A stretch of DNA of 40,503 nt from Bacteroidota bacterium (lineage in GTDB: Bacteria; Bacteroidota; Bacteroidia; UKL13-3), in contig JAIYCU010000015.1 of the NCBI GenBank assembly GCA_027487835.1, positions 1 through 40,503 of the forward strand, given 5' to 3'. This document shows positions 26,478-34,634 of this stretch, piece after piece (the first letter of the stretch is position 1; every line of letters starts with the position of its first letter). The position numbers and the translations under genes are program-made. The notes under the pieces are model-generated. The model saw only the letters and a list, made by a program, of their open reading frames with translations. It had not been told where the DNA came from and did no database searches.

Positions 26478-26924
26478 ATGTTTACAAGCATAAAAAATAA
26501 ATTCATTTGGATGTTATTATGCTTACTCCAAAGCTGCTATTCTGATGATGGCTATTATTATTGGAGGAGCAAACAGGTAGATTATGTGCATACACTTAAG
26601 CCTATAGATTCCCAACAAAAAATAACTTTTATAGCCTATCCAGAAGCCAATAAGAAATTTATAAACGACACCGCAACTGCCGTTCAATTGCTTGTCTCGG
26701 CATACGAAAATTCTTTTGTAGTTATAGGCACCAACACAGATACATTTGAACTTTTGCTAAACCCGCAACTTGGCAACACGTCAGACCCTAAATATATTCT
26801 ATATCAAGGCTATAAAATTCTTCAAAATGATTTTAATTCTTACTATAAAACTTCTACAGTAGAAGGCGGTAAAGATCAATGGAATAATTATACATTTCTT
26901 TTAGATACATTATACTTTAAATGA
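26478..26924 (+). CDS. uncharacterised lipoprotein, first gene of an unassigned envelope operon
   Basis: This 148-aa protein has a short lipoprotein signal (MFTSIKNKFIWMLLCLLQSC) and the putative lipidated Cys20. The mature part is rich in Tyr and Asn and looks beta-rich (KITFIAYPEA, ATAVQLLVSAYENSFVVIGT, YTFLLDTLYFK). I recognise no family. Its stop overlaps the next gene by four bases. The 68-base region before it is divergent from the asparaginase gene and probably holds the operon promoter, though no exact TAnnTTTG element is present there. Confidence 0.6.
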   Translation: MFTSIKNKFIWMLLCLLQSCYSDDGYYYWRSKQVDYVHTLKPIDSQQKITFIAYPEANKKFINDTATAVQLLVSAYENSFVVIGTNTDTFELLLNPQLGNTSDPKYILYQGYKILQNDFNSYYKTSTVEGGKDQWNNYTFLLDTLYFK

Positions 26925-27598
26925 AATACCATTTCATATTTATATTATTGTTGGGTTTCGGGTTGAACCAAGCCTTCGGACAACTTTTTATTCAAAATAA
27001 TACTCGAAATTTTATTGGTGTAGGATTAAATTCAGACCCTGGAAAACCTATTGAGTTGCGTTATGCAAGAATTACTCCCCAACGATTGGGCAACTTACAA
27101 TTGAAGCTCGCTCCTGGTTATAAAATAGTTGAAGCAGTTACCTATCCAGCCTACTATCCTATAAGTGTAAGGGGAACTGGCACACTTTTTACCAACAAAA
27201 TGTTAAAATTTGTTTGCATAGAACCAGGCCTATTATTCCCGCGAAAAAAGCAAAATTTTAGAAGATCTTTTATGGCGTTTAACTTTCCCATGTGTTTTAC
27301 TCAAATAAATACTTATAAAAATTTTTGGTACGACCCTTTGTTTGATAATCAATTAAGAATTAATCGTGATCCCAAATTACATTTTAATATTTCTGCCGAA
27401 ATAGAATTACTTTGGTCATTTAACATCAGTAAGCAATCTTATGTAGAAACAGGTATTTCTCTTACTATTCCTATTATACATCAAGCATTATTTGGCGAAC
27501 CAATTGGTAAATTTAGTGAAACCAATTATGTGCCTGGTGCGGCCTATTTCCCGTTTATTAATTTTAGTTGTTCCTATAATTTTGCAATACCTCAATGA
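26921..27598 (+). CDS. uncharacterised predicted outer-membrane barrel protein, second gene of the operon
   Basis: This is a 225-aa exported protein with signal peptide MKYHFIFILLLGFGLNQAFGQ. Alternating strands such as LGNLQLKLAPGYKIVEAVTY, LHFNISAEIELLWSFNIS and QSYVETGISLTIPI, plus the C-terminal FINFSCSYNF, suggest an eight-strand outer-membrane barrel. No family is recognised. It overlaps both neighbours by four bases. The signal peptide carries the FGLNQ segment also seen in the choice-of-anchor B protein, encoded by a one-mismatch copy of the iterated word at 26960-26969. Confidence 0.6.
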   Translation: MKYHFIFILLLGFGLNQAFGQLFIQNNTRNFIGVGLNSDPGKPIELRYARITPQRLGNLQLKLAPGYKIVEAVTYPAYYPISVRGTGTLFTNKMLKFVCIEPGLLFPRKKQNFRRSFMAFNFPMCFTQINTYKNFWYDPLFDNQLRINRDPKLHFNISAEIELLWSFNISKQSYVETGISLTIPIIHQALFGEPIGKFSETNYVPGAAYFPFINFSCSYNFAIPQ

Positions 27599-28098
27599 AA
27601 CATGTTGCAATCATCCTAATGCTTATAATTAAATGGTCACAATCGCTTTTGGGTCAAACCGAACCTACCTTTGCCAATGATTATAGAAAGGTTTATAAAA
27701 TTAAACAAGGTCGGCGAATATATGTGCAACACATAAGCGATGCCCCTGGAGAGGTAACAAAATGTAGAGTTATAGACCTTAATGATTCACTCATAACCTT
27801 AAAAACTAAAGCCAATTTAGTAATTATTTTTCCAAATAACGAGATAGTAGGTTGTTGGGTTATAGATGCAAAAGCCAAGGCGAAAATGGTGGTTAAAGGT
27901 GCTATTGGCCTCACCTGGTTTTTTGTGGGTGTTGGATTAAGTGCTGCATATTATGGAGAAGAAGCTTGGATTCAAGCAATCAATATTACTGCTATGACGG
28001 GTGGCTTATATGCAATATACCAAGCAAACCCAAAAGCAAATGCTACTAAAGTAAACCTAAGTAAAGACAAAATTTATTTTAAAAGACATGCGTACTAA
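27595..28098 (+). CDS. uncharacterised exported protein with two hydrophobic helices, third gene of the operon
   Basis: This is a 167-aa protein with signal peptide MKHVAIILMLIIKWSQSLLGQ. The mature N-terminal half is beta-rich and charged (KVYKIKQGRRIYVQHI, CRVIDLNDSLITLKTK), like a small SH3- or PilZ-like module. The C-terminal half holds two hydrophobic segments (GAIGLTWFFVGVGLSAAYYG and INITAMTGGLYAIYQ). The same plan recurs in the next gene, so the two look like distant paralogues. No family is recognised. A one-mismatch iterated word (27651-27660) lies at the signal-peptide end. Confidence 0.6.
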   Translation: MKHVAIILMLIIKWSQSLLGQTEPTFANDYRKVYKIKQGRRIYVQHISDAPGEVTKCRVIDLNDSLITLKTKANLVIIFPNNEIVGCWVIDAKAKAKMVVKGAIGLTWFFVGVGLSAAYYGEEAWIQAINITAMTGGLYAIYQANPKANATKVNLSKDKIYFKRHAY

Positions 28099-28621
28099 AC
28101 TGTTAATGGTTTTGGGATTATTTGTTAGCATTCAACTTACGGCCCAAATGGCCAAGAGGCCTCATGTTACCCTATACCATAATATTTCCGGAAAAAACGC
28201 TATTCTGAATTTTAATGAACAATATTGGGTGCAACTTCATGTAACTGCCTTTGAAAAGCTAAATAATTTTACATTACAAGATAGCACTTCAACCTATTTA
28301 ACTTTATTGAATCAAATAGGGGATACCCTTGTTTTTAAGGAAGGTAAGTTATTAGCAACTGATATTGACAAGTTGGTATATACCAATCGGGCTACAGAGT
28401 TTTTTATGGTGATGGCTGCAACTGTTTATATGCCGGTATTTGCCACCTTTACTTATATATATCCAGAAGGGCGATTTTATATGTTACTAGCAGTTCCACC
28501 CACCTTAATACTCACAAATATCTTCCTAAGAGGTTTCGAAAGAAAGCTGATTCCATTCAATCAATATCACCTTATACCTCAAAATATACTAGGAAAACCA
28601 CCACACAGAAAATGGTTTTAG
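28088..28621 (+). CDS. uncharacterised exported protein with two hydrophobic helices, fourth gene of the operon
   Basis: This is a 177-aa protein with signal peptide MRTKLLMVLGLFVSIQLTAQ. It has a beta-rich middle (YWVQLHVTAFEKLN, LTLLNQIGDTLVFKEGK) followed by two hydrophobic segments (EFFMVMAATVYMPVFATFTY and YMLLAVPPTLILTNIF) and a basic tail. This matches the layout of the third gene, suggesting duplication and strong divergence. The ORF overlaps the third gene by 11 bases, and no nearer in-frame start would keep the signal peptide. No family is recognised. Confidence 0.6.
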   Translation: MRTKLLMVLGLFVSIQLTAQMAKRPHVTLYHNISGKNAILNFNEQYWVQLHVTAFEKLNNFTLQDSTSTYLTLLNQIGDTLVFKEGKLLATDIDKLVYTNRATEFFMVMAATVYMPVFATFTYIYPEGRFYMLLAVPPTLILTNIFLRGFERKLIPFNQYHLIPQNILGKPPHRKWF

Positions 28622-28626
28622 TTTAA

Positions 28627-29238
28627 TTAAGGCAAAATCCCTTTACCTTCTCTTATTACTTCAATGTCATCAGAAGTGCAATTTACAATGGTGGAGGGGA
28701 TATTTCCACCCGCACCGCCATCTATAACCATGTCTACTTGGTATTCAAATTTTTCATGAATTTCTTCTGGGTCTGTCATGTATTCAATAATTTCATCTTC
28801 GTGGTGAATGGTTGAAACTACTAAGGGTTGACCCAATTCTTTAATTAAGGTTTGGGCAATTACATTATCAGGAACCCGAATACCAATGGTTTTTTTGTTG
28901 CCACCAAAGAATTTACCTACTTGGTGGTTGGCATTTAAAATAAAAGTAAAGGCTCCTGGAAGACAAGTCTTCAGGAGCCTAAATACATTTTTATCTATGT
29001 GTGATGTGTAATCAGAAATAGAGGATAAATCTGCACACAATAATGAATAATTAACTTTTTCTATTCGCTTTCCCGAAACTTTGCTCATTCGCTCGATGGC
29101 TTTCTTGCTTTCTAACTTGCAAGCCATGGCATAAATGGTATCGGTTGGCAAAATAATCACCCCATCTTTATTCAAAATCTCAATTACTTTTTTAAGGTCG
29201 CGAGGATTTGGATTTGCAGGATGTAGGTGAAGTAACAT
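28627..29238 (-). CDS. YciO-like protein of the Sua5/YrdC (threonylcarbamoyl-AMP synthase) family
   Basis: This is a 203-aa cytosolic protein. The pattern LHPANPNPRDLKKVIEILNKDGVIILPTDTIYAMACKLES, then YSLLCADLSSISDYT, LPGAFTFIL, KTIGIRVPDN, DMVIDGGAGGNIPSTIVN and VIREGKG, follows E. coli YciO more closely than TsaC. Family members make threonylcarbamoyl-AMP for the t6A tRNA modification; YciO itself is a paralogue with weaker or unclear activity. The annotation should therefore be read as Sua5/YciO family. It starts one base after the sucC stop, so the two genes are cotranscribed. Confidence 0.82.
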   Translation of the reverse strand: MLLHLHPANPNPRDLKKVIEILNKDGVIILPTDTIYAMACKLESKKAIERMSKVSGKRIEKVNYSLLCADLSSISDYTSHIDKNVFRLLKTCLPGAFTFILNANHQVGKFFGGNKKTIGIRVPDNVIAQTLIKELGQPLVVSTIHHEDEIIEYMTDPEEIHEKFEYQVDMVIDGGAGGNIPSTIVNCTSDDIEVIREGKGILP

Positions 29239-29239
29239 G

Positions 29240-30463
29240 TTAGTTAAGGGTACCTGCTACCGCTTTCTGAACTAAGTCTGCTGCTTCTTTTAAAATAATT
29301 GCCGAATAAACTTTTAAGCCAGATTCATCAATTAATTTTTTAGCTTCTGTAGCGTTAGTACCTTGTAAACGAACGATAATTGGAACAGGAATATTTCCAA
29401 TGCTATGGTAAGCATCTACAACGCCTTGCGCCACGCGGTCGCAACGTACAATACCACCAAAAATATTAATTAAGATGGCCTTAACATTTGGGTCTTGCAA
29501 GATAATACGGAAACCAGCTTCAACTGTTTTAGCATTGGCAGAACCACCAACATCTAAGAAATTTGCAGGTTCACCACCCGACAATTTGATGATATCCATT
29601 GTAGCCATCGCCAATCCAGCTCCATTTACCATACAACCAACATTTCCATCTAACTTAACAAAGTTAAGATTATAAGCTGCTGCTTCTACTTCTGTTGGAT
29701 CTTCTTCAGCCACATCTCTCATAGCAGCATAATCTGGATGACGATAAAGTGCATTATCATCGATATTAACTTTTCCGTCAACTGCTATAATTTTATTATC
29801 TGAAGTACGTAAAACAGGATTAATTTCAAACATTGCTGCATCCGCCTTATCATAAGCAGTATATAACGCTGTAACAAATTTAACCATTTGTTTAAATGCT
29901 TCCCCTTCGCAGCCTAAGTTAAAGGCAATTTTACGGGCTTGAAAACCTTGAATTCCAACTTTTGGGTCGATAGTTTCTTTATGAATTAAATGAGGAGTGG
30001 TTTCAGCAACATGCTCAATGTCCATTCCGCCTTCAGTAGAATATACAATAATGTTTTTACCTTGTGAACGATCTAACATTACACTCATGTAATATTCTTT
30101 AGGTTCAGCCGGACCAGGATAGTAAACATCTTGTGCCACTAAAACCTTGCTAACCAATTTACCTTTTGGGCCAGTTTGAATGGTAACCAAAGTGCCTCCT
30201 AAAAGATTTCCAGCAATTTCTTTCGCCTTATCTGCATTTTTTGCCACGGCTACACCGCGTTGTTCTTTGCCAATAATGGTACCTTTTCCGCGACCACCTG
30301 CATGGATTTGGGCTTTTACAACAACAAAATCGCTGCCATATTGCTCTTTTAATTTTAATGCGGCTACATGGGCTTCATCGGCAGTCTCGGCAACAATGCC
30401 TTCCTGCACAGCTACGCCAAATGATTTTAAAATCTGTTTGGCTTGGTATTCGTGAATATTCAT
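29240..30463 (-). CDS. sucC: succinyl-CoA synthetase (ADP-forming) beta subunit
   Basis: This is the 407-aa ATP-grasp subunit of the TCA-cycle enzyme that couples succinyl-CoA cleavage to ATP formation. It starts MNIHEYQAKQILKSFGVAVQEG and carries QIHAGGRGKG, TEGGMDIEHVAE, FEINPVLRTSDNKIIAVDGKVNIDDNA, NGAGLAMATMDIIKL, NFLDVGGSAN, INIFGGIVRCDRVAQG and VRLQGTNA. These are the ATP-grasp and CoA-ligase signatures of SucC. The alpha subunit gene sucD is not in the window, as is common in Bacteroidota. It is followed at one base by the YciO-like gene. Confidence 0.96.
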   Translation of the reverse strand: MNIHEYQAKQILKSFGVAVQEGIVAETADEAHVAALKLKEQYGSDFVVVKAQIHAGGRGKGTIIGKEQRGVAVAKNADKAKEIAGNLLGGTLVTIQTGPKGKLVSKVLVAQDVYYPGPAEPKEYYMSVMLDRSQGKNIIVYSTEGGMDIEHVAETTPHLIHKETIDPKVGIQGFQARKIAFNLGCEGEAFKQMVKFVTALYTAYDKADAAMFEINPVLRTSDNKIIAVDGKVNIDDNALYRHPDYAAMRDVAEEDPTEVEAAAYNLNFVKLDGNVGCMVNGAGLAMATMDIIKLSGGEPANFLDVGGSANAKTVEAGFRIILQDPNVKAILINIFGGIVRCDRVAQGVVDAYHSIGNIPVPIIVRLQGTNATEAKKLIDESGLKVYSAIILKEAADLVQKAVAGTLN

Positions 30464-30555
30464 TTCAGAAAATTTTGATGCGAAAATACATTTTAAGGCA
30501 ACAATTGAAAGAAAAAAGAGTAAACCATATTAACACATTTCAAAAATTGCCAATT

Positions 30556-31080
30556 TTAAGCTACAACAGGTGGCTCAGAATCGTTTTTAGATGATGTGCT
30601 TTTACTCGAAGAATGTCTATGTTTTCTGTGCGAACGACTATCAGATGATTTATTTTCTTTGAAGGTAATGCCGCCAGTGTCTTTATCTGTTTCAAAGCCT
30701 TTGAAAAATAATAATAACCATCCGGCTATAAAAGCAAGCCCACCAATAGGGGTGATAGCGCCTAAAAATGATTGTTTAGAACCAGACCAGATAGTACTTG
30801 TAGAGAGAAGCAATAAGCTTCCTGAAAATAAAATTATGCCTAGAATAAAAAGGCGCAAGGACATATTGAGGAATTTCTCGACAAATTTTCTATGGAATAA
30901 ACCCAAAATAATGAGGGCAGAAGCATGAATAACCAAATACCGAACGCCAGTTTCCCAAACGGCTAAATATTTTTCATCAATCAAATCTTCTAAATTATGT
31001 GCGCCAAAAGCACCCAAACCTACTGCTAGGGCCATGAAAAAAAAACCCATTTTAACGTAACCTCTATGTGTATGCTTCAT
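30556..31080 (-). CDS. DUF423 membrane protein with a charged serine-rich tail
   Basis: The start is taken at the ATG giving MKHTHRGYVKMGFFFMALAVGLGAFGAHNLED, 174 aa. The frame runs upstream to 31293, but that would overlap the divergent gene and lacks family similarity. The AFGAHNLED motif and the four hydrophobic segments identify the DUF423/YgdD (TMEM256) family, small inner-membrane proteins of unknown function. Unusually, about 40 residues follow the last helix and are rich in Ser, Lys, His and Arg (RSHRKHRHSSSKSTSSKNDS). The family is normally about 125 residues, so this tail is an extension, probably cytoplasmic. Confidence 0.8.
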   Translation of the reverse strand: MKHTHRGYVKMGFFFMALAVGLGAFGAHNLEDLIDEKYLAVWETGVRYLVIHASALIILGLFHRKFVEKFLNMSLRLFILGIILFSGSLLLLSTSTIWSGSKQSFLGAITPIGGLAFIAGWLLLFFKGFETDKDTGGITFKENKSSDSRSHRKHRHSSSKSTSSKNDSEPPVVA

Positions 31081-31153
31081 CGGAACAATTATTAAACTTG
31101 TTAACAAATTAAATGCAACTAATTGTTTTGGCAAATTAATTTTGACAACATTC

Positions 31154-33673
31154 ATGAACAAGCAACTCACAAGTATAATAAGTATTACATTTTCAGTAGT
31201 TTTGGCTATTGGAGCTTGGTTATATTTTACAAAAATTGACGATAAACGGATTAACCCAATCTTAGCTGTACCAGATAATATGGCCATAGCCATTGAAACC
31301 GAACAGAGTCATCAACGTTTAAAACAGCTCGATAATCCAACTTTTATGGACAGGTTGTTAATGAATGAAAACTTATTAGCTTCCTACAACCAATTGCTAT
31401 TTTTAGATAGCCTACTTCAAGAAAATACAACAATTGCCAATTGGTTTAACAGTGGGAAAGCTGTTTATTCTATTCATACATTTGAGAATGCTAGCAGTGG
31501 TATATTACTTAGCTTGCAAACTTTAGAAGAAGTTGATCCTTCCATGGCACAAGACTTTTTTCAAAAGCACTTTCCAGGTAGGTTCAAGATGAGTAAAAGA
31601 AAATTTGTAAATGAACAGTTATACGATTTTACAGATTTTAAGTCGGATTTTAGTTTTACAATAGGATTTAGAAACAAATTGATGTTTTTTTCACCAAATG
31701 GGAGTTTGGTGGAATCGGCAATTATTAAAATTGGCCAGTTAAGCAGTAATCCCCTATTAGAAGATAAACTTTCTTTTGTTCGTAAAAATGGAAATGGCAT
31801 GCTCTTTCATGTTAATTACCAAAATTTAAGTAAACTATTAAAAAGCCAAACCCAAGCTAGCTTGACCCTTCCATTTGATATTGTTGGAAGTTTTGCGGAA
31901 AGATCTATGTACGAAATAGAGCTAGACGATGAAAATATTTTATTGAAAGGGGCAGTTATAACGCACCAAACTAATTTCCAATTTTTAGATTTATTAAATG
32001 CGCAAGCCCCTATTAAAAATAACCTTCTGGAACAATTACCTGCGGGTTTAAACTTTTCTTTAACCTTGGGATTTAATAATTATAGAAACTGGCATAAAAA
32101 TGTTCAAGAGTATTTGTTAAGCAAAGGCTTATACCGAAAATATAAAGGTTATGCTGATAGTCTTGAAAACACCTTGCAAATCAAATTTGTTGAAAAACTA
32201 CCTTCCTTTTTCAATCAACATGCAGCTCTTTTATCTGCCGATGAGCCTGGCATGTGGAAAGATTCAAGCTATGTATTGGCCATTGAAATAAATGAGCCTT
32301 CTAGTGTTTTAGTTTTATTCAAAGAAATGGCAAATGCCTACAAAGTTAAAATGAGCCAAGATACGTCAAGTATATTAAGAGATAGTAATTTTAGCTATAG
32401 TGACAATGCTTGTTACCTAGGAGACGTATTTAAGTTCTATTTTACCGATGTGTTTGAAGGATTTAATGCCAACTATTACGTGTATCATTCAGGGTATTTA
32501 TATTTTGCTAATAATCCTAAAATTCTACAAAAGTTTCAAGATAAATGGACACAAAAAAAATTATTACAGTTTGAACCAAATTACAAATCCTTTGCTAAAA
32601 AATTAGTTACATCTTCTAATTTAGAGCTACATATATATAACGAACACGCGCCAAAATATGCACTCAATTTTTTGAGTGAAGGATGGATTAATACCATCAA
32701 CCGAAACATGGGCAGCTTTAAACGTGCTCAATACATAGCTTTGCAATTTGCAGGAAGTAATGATAAAGTTTTTGCGACTCAATGCTACATTAGGTTCAAC
32801 CTAAGTAAACCAGAAAAAAACGAAAAAGTTTGGGAAATACCAATTGATACGGGTTTGGCAATTCCTCCAACCGTTGTGCAACACCCAATCTTTTTTATGC
32901 CTGTAATTATCTTGCAAGATTTAAAACATCAGCTTTATATGTTGGATAGGGAAGGGAAACTGCTTTGGAAAAGAACCCTTGAAGGTCCTATCATTTCTGC
33001 AATCCAAGAAGTTGACATCTTTAAAACTGGGCATAAATACTTGGCATTTAATACTTCCAAGCAAATTTATATAATAGATGAAAATGGCAAAGACCTAGCA
33101 GCATGGCCCGTTTGGATTCCAACTGGCACCAAATTTCCAGTTGCAATTATTGATCCTAATCAAGATAAAAATTACATCTTCATAGCCACTGGTCAATTTT
33201 ATAAGGTGAGCGCATTTACCACGCAGGGTCGCTTATTACCTGGCTGGAATCCTAAGGAAGTATGGCCTAATTTGGTTCAAACCATAAGCTATTTAAGTTT
33301 TAACGGACAACAATTGCTAGCCGCTTTAAATGACCAAGGTTATGTGAGCTATTTTACCCTACAAGCCAAAAATTATACAGGTATCGCTAGGGATTCATCA
33401 ATTAGATTTACCCAAGTATCCATTACCCAAAAAGACACGGGAACTATAGCAATCAATGGGCAGGATTCTTTACAAACGTATCAAATTGAAATTAGCAGTT
33501 CAAAACCTAAACAAATTAATATAAGTCCGCTTAAACCTTCAAAGGAGGAAATTCCTAACTACCCAATCCCGGTTTTTGGACCCGTTTTAAAAGGAAATAT
33601 ATTTAATGAGGCGGATGAATGGATGATATTTGCCGACCAAGCACATATGTTAAAACTTTACCATTTGCGCTAA
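31154..33673 (+). CDS. large membrane-anchored protein, DUF3352-like N-terminus with a propeller-like C-terminus
   Basis: The ATG at 31154 gives 839 aa beginning MNKQLTSIISITFSVVLAIGAWLYF, a single N-terminal membrane anchor. A TTG at 31142 is the only longer option. Residues about 35-560 resemble the DUF3352-type extracytoplasmic domain (PDNMAIAIETEQ, LSADEPGMWKDSSYVLAIEI). The C-terminal 250 residues have repeated beta-blade segments (LYMLDREGKLLWKRTLEGPI, YLAFNTSKQIYIIDENGKDLAAW, YKVSAFTTQGRLLPGW), suggesting a partial beta-propeller. I cannot name a function. The next gene starts four bases after the stop, so they are cotranscribed. Confidence 0.6.
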   Translation: MNKQLTSIISITFSVVLAIGAWLYFTKIDDKRINPILAVPDNMAIAIETEQSHQRLKQLDNPTFMDRLLMNENLLASYNQLLFLDSLLQENTTIANWFNSGKAVYSIHTFENASSGILLSLQTLEEVDPSMAQDFFQKHFPGRFKMSKRKFVNEQLYDFTDFKSDFSFTIGFRNKLMFFSPNGSLVESAIIKIGQLSSNPLLEDKLSFVRKNGNGMLFHVNYQNLSKLLKSQTQASLTLPFDIVGSFAERSMYEIELDDENILLKGAVITHQTNFQFLDLLNAQAPIKNNLLEQLPAGLNFSLTLGFNNYRNWHKNVQEYLLSKGLYRKYKGYADSLENTLQIKFVEKLPSFFNQHAALLSADEPGMWKDSSYVLAIEINEPSSVLVLFKEMANAYKVKMSQDTSSILRDSNFSYSDNACYLGDVFKFYFTDVFEGFNANYYVYHSGYLYFANNPKILQKFQDKWTQKKLLQFEPNYKSFAKKLVTSSNLELHIYNEHAPKYALNFLSEGWINTINRNMGSFKRAQYIALQFAGSNDKVFATQCYIRFNLSKPEKNEKVWEIPIDTGLAIPPTVVQHPIFFMPVIILQDLKHQLYMLDREGKLLWKRTLEGPIISAIQEVDIFKTGHKYLAFNTSKQIYIIDENGKDLAAWPVWIPTGTKFPVAIIDPNQDKNYIFIATGQFYKVSAFTTQGRLLPGWNPKEVWPNLVQTISYLSFNGQQLLAALNDQGYVSYFTLQAKNYTGIARDSSIRFTQVSITQKDTGTIAINGQDSLQTYQIEISSSKPKQINISPLKPSKEEIPNYPIPVFGPVLKGNIFNEADEWMIFADQAHMLKLYHLR
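33274..33283 (+). repeat. iterated word, exact copy inside the large anchored protein gene
   Basis: Reads GGTTCAAACC and encodes Val-Gln-Thr in NLVQTISYL, in a different frame from the FGLN copies. Confidence 0.8.
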
Positions 33674-33677
33674 GACT

Positions 33678-34634
33678 TTGAAAAAAACAACTGTACTTGT
33701 AAACTATATTCTAATGCCGGCCTTTGGCTTACTTTTGCTATGGCTGAGCTTTAAAGGAACAAACTTTTCCGAAATCAAACAGGTCTTATCATCTGGTAAT
33801 TATTGGGTAATGATTCCCGTTTTAGGGGTGTCTTTTTTAGTATATTTTTTTAGGATTGCACGTTGGAGAATATTATTCAAAGGCTTACAAATGGAGGCTA
33901 AGCCAAAGGTGCTATTTGCATCCCTTGCGACAGGCTATTTGGTAAATTTTGCCATCCCTCGGCTGGGCGAAATTACCCGTGCACTTATTTTAAAGCAACA
34001 ACAAAATTTCCCTGTAAATAGCAGTTTATCAACTGTTGTTTTTGAGCGCATAATCGACTTACTCTGCTTGGTATGCATAGTTGCCGCAGCTTTTTTAACT
34101 GAACTAGGCAATGACAATTCCATGTTTAATAGCTTTACCGCTGGCATTTCTTTATTAAGTCCTAAAAAAGTCGTTGTTATGGCCATTGTGTTGGGGCTAA
34201 TAGGGCTAATTTATTTTGCCTTGAAAAGGTATAAAACGCAAGTAGGAACTTGGGTTCAAACCATCATAGAAAAAATGTTTGAACTCATTCAAATGAAAAA
34301 TAAAGGAATGTTTTTACTATACACAATCTTTATTTGGATAGGCTTTTATCTAATGACTTACTTGTGGTTTTTTATGTTTGATAGTTCTTCAAAACTAACT
34401 GCTTATGATGCGTTTTTGGTAATGGTACTTGGCGTGGTTGCCAGAACGCTTCCTATACAAGCTGGCTCGGCTGGAGCTTACCATTACGTAGTGAGTAGCG
34501 CACTGGTTTTGTTAGGTTTAAATATTGCTACAGGCAATGCATTGGCAATTGTAATACATGGTTTTCAAACGCTATTCACCCTAGTATTTGGATTTTCTGC
34601 CTACCTTTGGCTTCTTTCTCAAAAAAATGAATAA
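33678..34634 (+). CDS. flippase-like membrane protein (lysylphosphatidylglycerol synthase TM-domain family)
   Basis: This 318-aa protein has about eight membrane segments. The blocks FFRIARWRILFKGL, LATGYLVNFAIPRLGEITRALILKQ, VVFERIIDLLCLV and GVVARTLPIQAGSAGAYHY match the UPF0104/LPG-synthase membrane-domain family, which is related to flippases of aminoacylated or glycosylated lipids. The catalytic LPG synthase domain is absent, so only the transport half is present. TTG at 33678 is the likely start because it follows the previous stop by four bases and leads MKKTTVLVNY. Its stop overlaps the start of the next gene by eight bases. Confidence 0.8.
   Translation: MKKTTVLVNYILMPAFGLLLLWLSFKGTNFSEIKQVLSSGNYWVMIPVLGVSFLVYFFRIARWRILFKGLQMEAKPKVLFASLATGYLVNFAIPRLGEITRALILKQQQNFPVNSSLSTVVFERIIDLLCLVCIVAAAFLTELGNDNSMFNSFTAGISLLSPKKVVVMAIVLGLIGLIYFALKRYKTQVGTWVQTIIEKMFELIQMKNKGMFLLYTIFIWIGFYLMTYLWFFMFDSSSKLTAYDAFLVMVLGVVARTLPIQAGSAGAYHYVVSSALVLLGLNIATGNALAIVIHGFQTLFTLVFGFSAYLWLLSQKNE
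34253..34262 (+). repeat. iterated word, exact copy inside the flippase-like gene
   Basis: Reads GGTTCAAACC and encodes Val-Gln-Thr in TWVQTIIE. Confidence 0.8.

Noticed and set aside
31137-31144. TAATTTTG as a promoter -7 element for the large anchored protein
   Set aside because: It lies only about ten bases from the chosen start codon and has no TTTG at the right upstream distance.
30556-31293. Long version of the DUF423 frame (245 aa)
   Set aside because: The extra 71 residues overlap the divergent gene and are unlike the family; the internal ATG at 31080 gives the conserved N-terminus.
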